A DNA stretch of 64,000 nt from Molossus alvarezi. Its lineage: Eukaryota; Chordata; Mammalia; Chiroptera; Molossidae. A program made the position numbers and the translations under genes. Every line of letters begins with the position of its first letter. The stretch's first letter is position 1. Of this stretch, positions 47,151 through 58,039 are shown piece by piece. The stretch spans positions 124,001 to 188,000 of the forward strand of contig CM073895.1 in the NCBI GenBank assembly GCA_037176705.1. The letters are read 5' to 3'. The notes under the pieces were generated by a model. It saw nothing but the letters and a program-made list of their open reading frames with translations. It had not been told where the DNA came from and did no database searches.

Positions 47151-47366
47151 CAAAGAGAGAGAACACAAATACACAAAGTCCGAAATGAAAGAGGAGTAAT
47201 AATAACTGACACCACAGAAATACAAAAGATCGATAACAACTACTATGAACAAATTTGACAAAGAGAGAGAACCCAAATACACAAAATCAGAAATAAAAGA
47301 GAAGAAATAATAACTGACACTACAGAAATAAAAAGGATTGTTAACAAATATTATGAACAATTATAC
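47151..47366 (+). repeat. 108 bp tandem duplication in L1-C ORF2
   Basis: CAAAGAGAGAGAAC starts at 47151 and again at 47259. Both copies continue through AATAATAACTGACAC and GAACAA. The period of 108 bp is exactly 36 codons, so the duplication itself preserves frame. The copies have diverged by roughly a dozen changes. Confidence 0.8.
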
Positions 47367-47688
47367 GGCAACAAATTCAACAATCTAAGCTAAATGGACA
47401 AATTTTTAGAAACACACAGTCTCCCAAAACTGGACTGGGAAGAGATAGAAAACTTGAACAGACCAATAACAACTAAAAAAATTGAAGAGGTAATCCAGAC
47501 TCTCCCAGCAAACAAAAGCCCAGGCCCGGATGGCTTCAAGGGGGAGTTTTACCGAACATTCAAAAAAGAACTAACACCCATTCTCCTCAAACTATTTCAA
47601 AAAATTCAAGAAGAAGGAAGACTTCCAAACTCATTTTATGAGGCCAGCGTAATTCTAATTCCAAAACCAGATAAAGACACTACAAAGA

Positions 47689-47937
47689 GCCCTGGCCGGT
47701 TTGGCTCAGCGGTTGGAGCGTCGGCCTGCGGTACAGAGAGACCGGGTTCGGTTCCTGCTAAGGGCACGTACCTCGGTTGCAGTTTGTCCCTGGCCCTGGT
47801 TGGTCGTGCAGGTGGCAGCCACTCAATGTGTCCCTTCACGTCGATGTTTCTCTCTCTCTCTCTTCCTCTCTCTCCCTCCCACTCTATCTGAACAAAAAAT
47901 GGAAAAATGTCCTCGGGTGAGGATAAAAAAAAAAAAA
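47689..47937 (+). mobile_element. Ves SINE in L1-C ORF2 (first)
   Basis: It is bounded by a perfect 15 bp duplication AAAGACACTACAAAG at 47673-47687 and 47938-47952. Full young-type SINE with tail GTCCTCGGGTGAGGATAAAA. Confidence 0.95.
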
Positions 47938-48162
47938 AAAGACACTACAAAGAAAGAAAACTACAGGCCAATATCCCTGATGAACATAGATGCCAAAATT
48001 CTGAACAAAAGACTAGCAAATTGGATCCAGGAACACATCAAAAAAATTATTCACCATGACCATGTGGGATTCATCCCAGGGATGCAAGGCTGGTACAATA
48101 TTAGCAAATCAATAAATGTGATACACCACATAAATAAAATGAAGAATAAAAACCACATGATC

Positions 48163-48372
48163 GCCCTGGCTGGTTTGGCTCAGCAGTTAGAGCGTCAGCC
48201 TGCGGTACAGAGAGACCCGGGTTTGGTTCCTACTATGTGCACATACCTTAGTTGCAGTTTGTCCCTGGCAGTTTGGTTTTGCAGGTGGCAACCACTAAAT
48301 GTGTCCCTTTCACGTTGATGTTTCTCTCTCTATCTTCCTCTCACTCCCTTCCACTCTATCTGAACAAAAAAT
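48163..48372 (+). mobile_element. Ves SINE in L1-C ORF2 (second)
   Basis: Head GCCCTGGCTGGTTTGGCTCAGC to CTATCTGAACAAAAAATA. It lacks the final GTCCTCGGGTGAGGAT tail. L1 sequence is also missing at the right side compared with L1-B (the region encoding [12 protein letters not shown] is absent), so a deletion accompanied or followed the insertion. Confidence 0.85.
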
Positions 48373-50159
48373 ATAACAGACATGAAGAAAAAATAAGAGG
48401 AAGTGAAACTGTCATTATTTGCAGATGACATTATATTATACACAGAAAACCCTAAAGACTCCATCAAAAATCTATTAAACTTAAGTGAATTTGGCAAAGT
48501 AGCAGGATACAAATTAACATCCAGAAATCAACAGCATTCCTATACACCAATGATGAACTCACAAAAAGAGAAACGAAAGAAAAAAAAATCCCATCTACCA
48601 TTACAGCAAAAAATTAAGATACCTAGGAATAAACTTAACCAAAGAAAAACTATGGGACATTGGAAAAAGAAATAGAGGAAGATATAAAAAAGTGGAAGCA
48701 CATACCTTGTTCATGGATTGAAAGAATTAACATCATTAAAATGTCCATATTACCCAAAGCAATCTATAGATTCAATGCAATCCCCATCAAAATATCAATG
48801 ACATATTTCACAGAACTAGAACAAATACTTCAAAAGTTCATAAAGAACCATAAAAAAACCTGAATAGCCACAGCAATCTTGAAAAAGAAGAACAAAGTAG
48901 GTGGGATCACAATACCAGATATCAGGTTATACTACAAAGCTACTATAATCAAAACAGCCTGGTACTGGCACAAGAACAAGCATATAGACCACTAGAACAA
49001 AACACAGAACCCAGAAATGGACCCAAGACATTATGCTCAATTAATATTTGATCAAGGTGGCAAGAGCATACAGTGGAGTAAAGACAGCCTCTTTAATAAA
49101 TGGTGCTGGGAAAATTGAACAGCTACATGCAGAAAAATGAAACTAGACCATCAACTTTTACCATACACAGAAATAAACTCAAAATGGGTAAAAGACTTAA
49201 ATGTGACCCGTGAATTCATAAAAATCCTAGAAGAACATGTAGGCAACAAAATTTCAGACATCATACGCAGCAGATTTTCACTGCTACATCACCTAAGGCA
49301 ACAGAAACAAAGGAGAAAATGAACACATGGGACTACATCAAACTAAAAATACATCAGATAAGGAGTTGATTTCCAAAATGTATAGTGCACTCAACAAAAG
49401 GAAGACAAAGAACCCAATTAAAAAATGGGCAGAGGAGCTGATTAGACACCTCTCCAAACAGGACATACAAATGGCCAACAGACATATGAAGAAATTCTCA
49501 AGATCACTAATCATCAAAGAGATGCAAATTAAAACAACAATGAGGAATCCCCTCACATCTGTCAGAATGGCCGCCATCAACAAATCATTAAACAACAAGT
49601 GTTGGCAAGGGTGTGGAGAAAAGGGGACTCTAGTACACTGCTGGTGGGAATGCGGACTGGTGCAGCCACTATGGAAAACACTATGGTGTTACCTCAAAAA
49701 ATTAAAAATTGAACTGCCATTTGACCCAGTGATCCCACTTCTGGGAATATACCCTAAGAAGCCTGAAACACCCATCAGAAAGAATATATGTACCCACATG
49801 TTCGTAGAAGCACTATTTACAATAGCTAAGATCTGAAAGCAGCCCAAATGTGAATCAGTAGAAAAATGGATGAAAAGGCTGTGGTACATATACACAATGG
49901 AGTACTATGCACCTGTAAGAAAGATCTATCCTTTGAGATGACATGGAAGGACCTGGAGAGTATTATCCTAATCAGAAAAGACAAATATCACATGATCTCA
50001 CTTATTTGTGGAATATGATGAACATAACAGTCTGAGGAGATGTGGAAGTAGGGTACAGACTGACAATCCTCAAAAGGGGGGGTCGTGGGGGAAGGGAAGA
50101 GATAAACCACAAAACTTATATGCATGTATGCATAACCAATGGACATGGACAACAAAGCC

Positions 50160-50515
50160 AAGGAGTCACATCCACTTGCCAAATCTGATTTGGTATCAAT
50201 CCTCAAGGATTAACTCCAGAGGACTGTACTGGTAGATGAATGACACATGCTGGGCATTGTTTTACTACTTGCCTAGGCTGCTCCCTAGAGATTTTAAATT
50301 CTTTACACAGTGCTGCAGCATTCTGGTGGTGCAGAGGATGAGAATGTTGGGCTAAGGCTAGAGGAGTGGGAACTGTAGCACCAGCAAGCAGTAAACAGCA
50401 TCATTCCCTTCAGCTAAAGGTCCTGGGAGTCTGAATATGGCCGATACAGCATGGGTGTTTCCATGACTAAATGACCTCCCTTAGTTTAGTAAATAGGTGA
50501 TCTAACTCTTTTTTG
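50160..50515 (-). pseudogene. Class II ERV integrase N-terminal relic
   Basis: The zinc-binding HHCC domain is recognisable: a HHQNAAALCKEFKIS-like helix, then QCPACVIHLPVQSSGVNP, then the first residues of the core (IWQVDVT, with the first catalytic Asp). The rest of the DDE core is missing because the ERV stops at the L1-C junction. Frames shift several times. Confidence 0.8.
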
Positions 50516-50526
50516 TTTTTTGGTTG

Positions 50527-50770
50527 TTGTTTTTTTATTTATCCTCATCTGAGGACATTTTTTGATATTTTGTTCAGATAGAGTGGGAGGGAGAGAGAGA
50601 GAGAGAGAAACATCGACGTGAAAGGGACACACCGAGTGGCTGCCACCCACACAACCCAACCAGGGCCGGGGACAAACTGCAGCCGAGGTACATGCCCTTA
50701 GCGGGAACCAAACCTGGGTCTCTCCAGACCTCAGGCCGATGCTCTAACCGCTGAGCCAAACCGGCCAGGG
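50527..50770 (-). mobile_element. Ves SINE in class II ERV, antisense
   Basis: It is bounded by TAACTCTT at 50503-50510 and 50773-50780. Minus strand: head GCCCTGGCCGGTTTGGCTCAGCGG, tail TCCTCAGATGAGGATAAAT. Confidence 0.9.
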
Positions 50771-51300
50771 CATAACTCTTCACTACTAGTAGGCCCAATT
50801 GTGGCAGTTTCAATGACCTTGGCTATTCCTACCACATAACTGCTATTACTATATGTATTTAAAGGTTCATCTTCAGAAGCCTCAAGGGCTACTGTTAAAG
50901 CTTCAATTTCCACTCATTCAGCTGACAAGTGCTTGGTCTGAAATACCTCAGAGCTCCTGTTGCAGTAATAGCCAGCCCACCCTGAGCATCAGGGACAATT
51001 GTTCAAGCCTGGGGAATGGGTTGAGATTGTATGACCTTAGGGAAAATTAATGCAGTGGTAGATGTAACCTGTAAAATTTTGTTCCCTGGGTAGTGGCTAT
51101 CAACTTTCCCAGGGAAATTTGCTAGTGTGATTTGCCACTTATTTGAGAATTTCCAAAGCCAATTTTGTTGAGAATTGGTAAACGGAACTGTGGTCTCAGC
51201 CGTTTCCTGATTAATTAATTGAGCTAATTGGTGTCTTGCTTTGGCAATCAACTGTGCTACCAAATCATGAAAGGGTGTAAGCACCTTAGCAGGTGCATGA
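50771..51300 (-). pseudogene. Class II ERV RT connection / RNase H relic
   Basis: The 51003-51284 frame holds the RT connection region (NWLWKFSNKWQITLANFPGK). The 50771-50913 frame has the RNase H segment EIEALTVALEASEDEPLNTY, with an active-site Glu, followed by SNSSYVV where the family has an Asp (YSDSSYVV-like). That catalytic Asp is thus Asn here. Frames are not continuous. Confidence 0.8.
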
Positions 51301-51373
51301 GCAAGATGGATCCATTCAATAATTCCTCCTTCTTGCCACAGAACTCCAGTGGGGGTGTGGTTGGTAGAAATGT

Positions 51374-52260
51374 CTACACTTTCACTGGCAATTGCTGATT
51401 TGCTCTTGCCAGCTGGGCATTTTGAATTGCAGATTCTACCTTATGCAAGGCCTCTATTGCTTCAGGAGTTAACTGCTGAGGGGGTGAGGGAGATAAATCC
51501 TTCCACAAAATTTGGAACAAAGGCCTCATGTCAGTAGTTGTTCCTTTTAAAGCAAGTCTAATCCAATTGATGTCAGCCAACAGCTTTTGAAAGTCATTTA
51601 AGGTAATTAAAGAATCTGTTTTCACCTGCAGACATTGAGGGCAAACAGTCCATTCCTCAATTTTGTTACCTGAGTATTGGAAGGGAGAAGAATGTTGAAC
51701 CTTTTGGGGGCTATACAAAGTCTAGCCCTCTCCAGAGCTGTCTGCAAGTCAGCAAAGAGGGAAAGTAGCCTTTCCATGTCTTAGTGAGCCACTAAAATAT
51801 CATTCATATAATGAATTATATAATCTTTTGAATAATGATCACAGATTTCCTGTCAGGCAGAAGCCACAAAGGCTTGACACAGGGCAGGACTATTGCCCCC
51901 CCTTGAGGCAACACTTTCCAGCAGGATCTCTTCACTGGCTCCCTCACATTTACAGCAGGTGCACTGAATGCAAATCTTTCATAATCATCAGGATGCAAGG
52001 GTATGGTAAGAAAAGTCTTTTAAATCTAAGTTAATTCATTCAAAGTCTAGAGGAATGGCTGTAGGTGATGGCAGCCCAGGCTGTAGCGAGCCCATGATCT
52101 CCATAATTTGGTTAATAGCTCTTAAATCCTGTAGTAACCTCCATTTTCCTGAGTTATTTTTTACAACAAAAATGGGAGTATTCCAAGGACTGTTATTTGG
52201 CTCTGTATGACCTGCTTCCAATTACTCCTGTACCAACAGTTGTGCTCCTGCAACTTCTAT
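51374..52260 (-). pseudogene. Class II ERV reverse transcriptase relic
   Basis: The fingers are readable at 52036-52221 ([20 protein letters not shown] and [12 protein letters not shown]). The catalytic box at 51799-51810 reads YMND where betaretroviruses have YMDD, so one metal-binding Asp is Asn. The thumb is readable at 51374-51718 (TLNDFQKLLADINWIR). The enzyme would have copied viral RNA to DNA; this copy is inactive for several reasons. Confidence 0.9.
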
Positions 52261-52349
52261 CCTCCTAGGGGCCATTGATCAACCCACACTGCCTTATCTG
52301 ACACCCAAGGAATTTGGGCAGCGGTCTCTTGGGCTGGAGAGAAGACCAA

Positions 52350-52800
52350 GGCCCCTAAGGAAAAGGCGAAGGCCCTTGAAATCCCAGCCCTTGTTGCCCT
52401 TTCTGAGTGGAGGCAGGAACAGGAGAAATTCTCCCTTGCTGGTATTTTCCCAGCCCCTTTTTTGGGTTGTGTCCATGTTCAAGCATTTGCACTGTGACTG
52501 CATAATTAGGGCTCATTAATAGTACCCCCATCTTTTCCATAATATCCCATCCCCATAGATTAGCAGGCAAGTGATCTAAAACAGGGGGTTAAAAAAACCA
52601 GTGTTGCCTCAGAATCTTCCATTTGATAAGCTGTGCACTTTGTTGGGGCCTAGAAACCTGTCCGACCCCTTGTAAGTCAGCCATGGAAACATCCAGGGGC
52701 CACATAGCCAATGCCTGGAGGAATCACTGAGACATCTGCTCCTGTGTCTAGAACACCTGAGCAGGGTGACAGCATTGCCCCCACTGTTTGATGGGGCTGG
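52350..52800 (-). pseudogene. Class II ERV protease relic
   Basis: The aspartic protease active-site motif LDTGADVSVI is intact near 52720-52750. The C-terminal end is at 52500-52570 (LWGWDIMEKMGVLLMSP), where the family usually has GRD; Arg is Trp here. A Gly-rich G-patch-like tail may follow to about 52350. Confidence 0.8.
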
Positions 52801-52879
52801 GGCTGGCCCTGCTTGCCACTTCCCTACTGGGGTTCAAGTGGTTGTCTGTTGACATCAGTTTGAGAATGGCAATATTTGG

Positions 52880-54330
52880 CCCAATGATGGCCCTGTGACA
52901 ATGAGGACATAGTCCTGGCTGCTTGGCGGAGTTCCCTGACTGGTTGTCGGTGCTGGTGCTGCTTACACTCCTTAGCAAAATGACCTGGTTTCCACAAGTA
53001 TAACACTCTCCCTCTTCCTCCTGCCTCACCAGCGAAGAGGACTCCTTTCAAAGCCTCAGCTATTACGCCCCCAGTATATGGGAAGACCCAATATCTGAAC
53101 AAATGCAGATGAATTCAGATATATTAGCCTTTTAACGGTAGGGGCACAGCACCTCCCTGCAAGGCTTATTAGCATTCTCATAGGCAAACTGTTTAACTAT
53201 TAATGTGCAGGCCTCTGAATCACTTATTACTCTCTGGACTGTCTGTAGCAACCGAGCTACAAAATCTTGATATGGCTCTTCAGGTTATTGTCTGATGTAA
53301 GATTCAGCAAATTTTCTCTTTTTGTTGGGAGCTCTTTCCAGGCCTTCAAAGCACAAACATTAACCTGCTGATATGCCTGGTGAGCAAACCCCAGCTGATC
53401 GTAAAGAGCCTGGTATTGCCCTGTACCCACGAGCATTTCCAAAGATGTGGGTGTTCCATGCTGCTGATTCGGTGTGGCCTGCTCACCACTAATCTCCATC
53501 CAGCTGGTCTCCCACATCAGCTAGTCCCCAGGCCTGAGGCAAACTTCTGCTAATGGTTGTCAGTCACCCTGGGCTAAGGCTTCACGAACAACATTCTCCA
53601 ATAAACTGAGCACAAAAGGAGCTGTGGGCCCATACATAGTACAAGACTTGAGCTCTTTCAACATTTTAAATGGGATGAGCTCATACATTTTTAACACCTG
53701 ACCTGGATTGTTCAGGTCAGGATGCTCTATCACTAGGAATAATGAAAACCCAGTGGTATCCTCTCTGGCCCATCTTGCCTCTCCTAGTCCCATCTGTAAG
53801 GGAGAGAAAGCACAGGGGCACTAGAGGGTTCTTTGGGCTGAGCACCTGCTTCTCCTCAGGATGGCTGAGAGGTAAGAGTCAATTCTGCAAAACTTTGGGT
53901 AACATTAAACTCGTCATCTGAACCTTTCCTGGTGTGATGCCCCGGATCTTGCTCCACCTCTCTTTCTAGTTCTCTCGTATACTCTGGGGGTGAAGTCTCA
54001 TCAGGGGGATTAACCCCTCTCACAACTGAAGTGTAAGGTGGTGGAGGCATCTTTCAAGATTCATAGCCTTTCTCAGCATTTGTCAAGTCTTTCACTCCAT
54101 CTTGATTTCCTACCTTATTAGCCTCCTCCACAGGATCAAGTCAATCTCTAATTAGGGAGCAAAGAGTAACTGTTTGCACCAGAACCTTGTTAGGGCCTTT
54201 TGCTGTCTCTGCCTACCTTTTTCCAGGTTTCCAAGTTGACTGTCCCCTCATTAGGAAACCAAGGGCAAGTTTTATCACATACTCTAAAAACTTGAGGAGT
54301 TGGTATTTCTTTACTGAGCATCTTTGAGCC
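52880..54330 (-). pseudogene. Class II ERV gag relic
   Basis: MA is at about 54330-54090 (CPWFPNEGTVNLETWKKVG). A linker with a PPPPY late-domain motif and a PPEY motif is at 53856-54050. CA N-terminal domain is at 53560-53793 (YELIPFKMLKELK and YGPTAPFVLSLLE). CA C-terminal domain is at 53257-53517. NC has two CCHC zinc knuckles at 52880-53030, and both are split by frameshifts. In intact viruses Gag assembles the capsid, and PPxY recruits host budding ligases. Not translatable as one protein. Confidence 0.85.
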
Positions 54331-54508
54331 TCAATCATAGCTCTTAATATAGACACACACAAAAAAATTTTTTGAGACATAAAATTTTTCATATTTTACA
54401 CCTGGCTATCAATCAATTCCACTCCCCTACCTTGCTTTTGCTTCTCAACGTGCACACCCAAGAAGCATCCTCTCTTTGCCTTGGGCTTCAAGTTCCACTG
54501 TACTCTTG

Positions 54509-54526
54509 TCCCTGTTTGACCTGCGT
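54509..54526 (-). promoter_or_regulatory. Possible tRNA-Lys-type primer site of the class II ERV
   Basis: Minus strand ends AACAGGGAC, matching the inner nine bases of a Lys-type PBS (TGGCGCCCGAACAGGGAC); the outer half is degraded. It lies about 130 bp after a TATATAAAG box, at the right place for the end of U5. Confidence 0.4.
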
Positions 54527-54915
54527 GCCTAGTTGCACCAGACATGAGGAGGGGCAATGGGAGACTAAGAAAGACACAGAGACATGAAAGAGAGACAAGC
54601 TGGGGACACTGCTCTCTGATGGACAAACAGTGACCCTGAGCAAGCTGCGTAAGTTCTTTATATAGTCAATTGAAGGGGGGAATTTAAAAGTGTTATTGTC
54701 TTCAAACCCCAAATGTTTCTCATCAGCCTCTGAGCTCAGGTCAAGACTGTTGATACATTCCTGCCCTCAGCTCATTAGGCTTTTGCATGAGCTTTGCCAG
54801 CACACAAGATTTACGAGAGACCTTGGGCAGGATACTTCGGTGTGAGCCTTTCAAACATGACACGGTCTTGCCTGTAGCACAAAATGCTCCTGGGTGAGCT
54901 TTTCAAACACCACAG
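54527..54915 (-). mobile_element. Probable 5' LTR of the class II ERV
   Basis: Minus strand has a TATATAAAG box at 54656-54664 and is followed by gag leader sequence. Repeated phrases such as TTTGAAAAGCTCACCC and TTTGAAAGGCTCACACC occur in the U3 part. No clear AATAAA was found. The outer edge is approximate. Confidence 0.55.
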
Positions 54916-55223
54916 GAGCAACAAGAGACTTTGGCTTGGCTGCCCTCCACACAAATGTTCTTGAGAATTGAAAAGTCAAGCCTTACCAGGTTCTCAGTAG
55001 CAGACCTGAATCTTTCAGCAATAAATGTAGTGAGCTCTATTGGTATTTTGACAGTGCGTGTGGGGGGGATGACCAGGAAATATTGATTCCAAAATCCTTT
55101 TCCAACTGCATGTTTTCCTGTGCGATCATAGCAACTTTGATCATTTAAACATTTAATCTCTCGGTCTCTAAGGTTGGTCTCAGCCAGGGTCTGACCATGT
55201 ACAAGCAATGCTCTTTGGACTGT
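54916..55223 (-). other. Unidentified open segment between two ERVs
   Basis: On the minus strand this 308 bp segment is fully open, as part of a 138-codon frame (55319-54903) that starts in the adjacent inverted LTR. The predicted residues (for example CLNDQSCYDRTGKHAVGKGF and FRSATENLVRLDFSILKNIC) are of mixed, protein-like composition. I do not recognise them. It could be a fragment of viral env, an exon, a retrocopy or chance. Confidence 0.3.
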
Positions 55224-55418
55224 TGTAGACCAACGAGACAGACCAGACTCAGACTCTGAACTGGGTTCATTGCAGTTAGCTGTTATGCCTGAGGGAACCA
55301 GCAGTTTCTGTGTACACAAAGCAATGGTTATCTATACAATGCAGTGGTTATCTATTAGCAGCTAGTTCTTCCCATTCCCTTAAAATCAGGGGGCAAGGTC
55401 ATGTGTTTGTCCTTTACA
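55224..55418 (-). mobile_element. Deleted LTR in the inverted arm
   Basis: It starts TGTAAAGGACAAACACATGAC and ends GTCTCGTTGGTCTACA on the minus strand, like the LTR at 61871-62226. The middle 161 bp, which hold the TATATAAG box and AATAAA in the other copy, are missing (junction at TAACTGCAATGAACCC). Confidence 0.85.
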
Positions 55419-55439
55419 TTCCCCACTGGTCTTAGGGTT

Positions 55440-56135
55440 AAATCAAATCTTTGACTCTAAAGTGTCTTCAATTTCTTCCATTGTGGCTAGCCTCTGATAG
55501 GGAGTGCTAAGCACCATGAGCTTAACAGCCTGTACTTTTTCTCTAAAAAATTGCATCAAGTGATTAATTAGGATTGGGCCACAAGTTAGTATTAATAGGA
55601 GGAGGAGTAAGGGGCTCACAAGGCCAGTTATAAGAGTAGTGAACCATGGGGACCAATTAAAGAGGTTCTCATACCAATTCTTAGAGGTGGATAGAGCCTG
55701 TTCTCGTTCATCTAGTCACTGTCTAACTAACTTTATGCTTTCTCTAATACCAGATTGGTTAGCATAAAAGCAACAGGTTTCTCCTAAGCCTAAACAGAGA
55801 AGAAGATAAACCTGTGGAATAATGTTAGCAAGAATACATAAGTCTTTGGTTCCAACGGGAAAGATGCAGGGAGTCAGTCCTAAGGCGCAAGCAAACCTAG
55901 TCGGGAGGGGGGAGCAGTTGGGACCCCAAGTCTCTTGTGATGAGGGGCTTAATGGGGTTAGGGTGGTAGCATCCCCGCATGAGTCCACATAAGGAAAAGA
56001 GCTTAGGTCATAGTTGCCGATGATGAAGCATGTCCCCTGTCCTTGTAGGACTCTGAGGGTCAGGCGGGGCCCGTACCTTCATAGCAGTGGCCGCCCTTGA
56101 GTGCATCTAAATTGGGTAGATGCTTCACTGGCAAT
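55440..56135 (-). pseudogene. ERV env relic (TM end) in the inverted arm
   Basis: The 55716-55988 frame carries the env remnant with an ETCCFYANQSG segment (end of the CX6CC motif). Downstream in another frame are a membrane-spanning stretch rich in Leu and a cytoplasmic tail ending near 55445. The fusion peptide and the region before CX6CC are missing, exactly as in the plus-strand copy. Confidence 0.85.
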
Positions 56136-56494
56136 CAGAGTCAGATGGGCGGTCTAGGGGAAGGCCTCGGAGAAGATGTTCTTCTGCCCCAGATGCTGTT
56201 CTGCCCTGGAATTGTCTCCACTCCAAAATTACATCTAGAGAGCATCTGGAAACCCTGGGCCCGGGTTCAGTTTGGCAGACGGGACGTCCTCAGGTAAGTC
56301 TGTTTCTGAAAACTCTGCGGAGTGAGGGGAAGTGGATCTGCTGGACGCAGCCCAGAGATCCAGCCCCAGGGCCATAGCGAGACGTCGCTTTTGGTCCCGG
56401 TTTTGTTTGTCTCGTTTGTTGTCTGTCTTATTTGTTTGTCCTTTTGTGCTTTGTGTTTTATGTTTCTGTGCTGTGCCGGCCTGTGTTCTTCAAA

Positions 56495-57990
56495 ATGGGT
56501 CAGGGACCTTCAGGACCTAGGACCCCTCTTCAATGTCTCCTTAATAACTTCTCAGACTTTTCCAAGCGCACCTCAGGTTACAGCATCTCAGCAGACCCTG
56601 GATTCTCGTGCAGTTTGTGGGAATTGGAGTGGCCCACTTTCCGGGTCAATGGCCCTCCCAGGGCACTTTTGACTTAATCTCTTTGTTCACAGTTTGAGGC
56701 GTCATCTATGGGACTCCTGGACACCCAGACCAAACTCCTTACATCGATGTTTGGATTGACATAGCTACTGACAAGCCTAATTATATTAAGAAGTGTTTGT
56801 GCCCCGATAGGGAGAAGATTTTAATTGCCCAGCTTCCGCAGAAGCCTCAGAAGCCCTTGGCTCCTGCTCCCTCCCAAAGGCTTTACCCTGTTCTTTCAGG
56901 TACCCCAGAAGACCCCCTCACTGACCCTGTGGGGCCACCCCCTTATCGGTCTCCGCCACCTGCCACTGCTGTGGCTGGAGAGGCTGAAGCCCTTCAGCCG
57001 CTCAGTCCTCCCCATACCCGTGGCGGCACCCCTTCTAACCCCCTCCGCAGGCGCCAGACTCCTCGGCTGCCATCCTGCCCCTCCGTCAGGTCGCTCCACC
57101 ACCGGGTGGAGACCAGGCTCGGCCCTTCATGGTTTATGTACCCTCTCAACTAGCGATCTGTGTAATTGGAAACAACAGAACCCCTCGTTCTCTGATAAAC
57201 CCCAAGGTTTAACCTCTCTCCTAGAGACAGTCTTCCACACCCATCAGCCCACTTGGGATGACTGTCAGCAATTGTTGCAGGTCCTGTTCACCTTCGAGGA
57301 GAGGGACAGGATCCACAGAGGCAGCAAAATCCATCCTCGGGCCAGATGGCCAACCCCTCACAGATCTGGCCCAAATAGCAGCCTACCTCCCAACTACCCG
57401 ACCCAATTGGGACCCAAACACTGATCAAGGTAAGGAGGCTTTAACCCAGTATCGCTGATCTCTACGTCAGGAGCAGCCAAAAAGCCAACTAACCTGTCTA
57501 AGGTAAGCGAGACTGTTCACACCACAGGGGAATCCCCAGCGGCCTTTCTTGAACGTCTCATGGAGGCTTATCGCCTCTTTACTCCCATAGACCCGGAGGC
57601 CCCTGAGAATAAGCAGGCAATTAATATTGCTTTTGTCACCCAGTCGGCCCCAGACATTAGGAAGAAACTCCAGAGATTAGAGGGTTTTGAAGGAAAGAAT
57701 CTTAGTGAGTTAGTTGAAATAGCTCAGAGTGTATTTAACAACCGGGAATACCCAGAAACGGCCAGTACTAAAAAAGTCACAAGAGTAATCATAGCTGCTC
57801 TTCAAGAGAATCAAAAAGGACAATAGGGAAATAGGCCTAAAACATAGGGCCAACCCCACAGAGACCTAGGCAACAATCTCGGCCACCTCTTGACCCTAAC
57901 CAATGTGCCTACTGCAAAGCATATGGTCACTGGAAAAAGGACTGCCCTACAGGGGGGGGCAACAGAAACCTAAGGACCTCATTCTCTTAG
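56495..57990 (+). pseudogene. ERV gag relic (plus-strand provirus)
   Basis: It starts at 56495 (MGQGPSGPRTPLQCLL), with the MGQ typical of gammaretroviral gag and its myristoylation site. MA runs to about 56700, with an in-frame stop at 56675-56677. The p12-like part (56797-57153) has the late-domain motif [12 protein letters not shown] continues in a shifted frame at about 57150-57424, and its major homology region is open at 57560-57826 (APDIRKKLQRLEGFEG). NC has one CCHC knuckle at 57905-57946 ([14 protein letters not shown]). At least three frame breaks occur. Confidence 0.9.
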
Positions 57991-58039
57991 AAGACACTGA
58001 ATGAGGGGGTCAGGGCCCCTACAGATTAGGCCCCCAGGA

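Larger units (their letters stand above)
46058..49836 (+). pseudogene. L1-C ORF2 relic (endonuclease-reverse transcriptase)
   Basis: It starts at 46058 with the usual [10 protein letters not shown]. Endonuclease sequence is present but has lost a segment around 46425-46440 compared with L1-B. RT starts at 47394-47690 ([18 protein letters not shown]), and the catalytic block is intact at 48403-48440 ([12 protein letters not shown]). The C-terminal Cys-rich domain is intact at 49327-49836 ([21 protein letters not shown]), and that frame ends at the natural stop. Two SINEs, an L1 3'-end insert, a 108 bp duplication and frameshifts break the rest. Confidence 0.9.
44305..50160 (+). mobile_element. 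L1-C: near full-length LINE-1, 3'-truncated
   Basis: 5' end GGAGTTCCAAAATGGCGGCAGAGTG, 5' UTR to about 45125, ORF1 45129-45980, ORF2 46058-49836 and a 3' UTR that stops at CATGGACAACAAAGCC (about 50158). The G-rich block, AACATCTGTAAC and the tail seen in L1-B are missing; class II ERV sequence follows directly. It contains an L1 3'-end insert (46745-46850), a 108 bp tandem duplication and two SINEs. Confidence 0.9.
50160..54915 (-). mobile_element. Class II (betaretrovirus-like) ERV, minus strand, 3' part missing
   Basis: Order on the minus strand: LTR/leader, gag (54330-52880), pro (52800-52350), RT, RNase H and the start of integrase, ending at about 50160 where L1-C begins. The integrase catalytic core, env and the 3' LTR are absent. 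Motifs fit betaretroviruses: CPWFPNEGTVNLETW in MA, a PPPPY late-domain region, two CCHC knuckles and a DTGAD protease. Confidence 0.9.
55224..56143 (-). mobile_element. Inverted env-TM/LTR arm (partner 61144-62226)
   Basis: The minus strand matches 61144-62226 almost without gaps, except for a 161 bp deletion inside the LTR. It occupies the place where the 5' LTR of the plus-strand provirus should be. Arm lengths are 920 and 1083 bp, and the difference is explained by that deletion. Confidence 0.9.
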
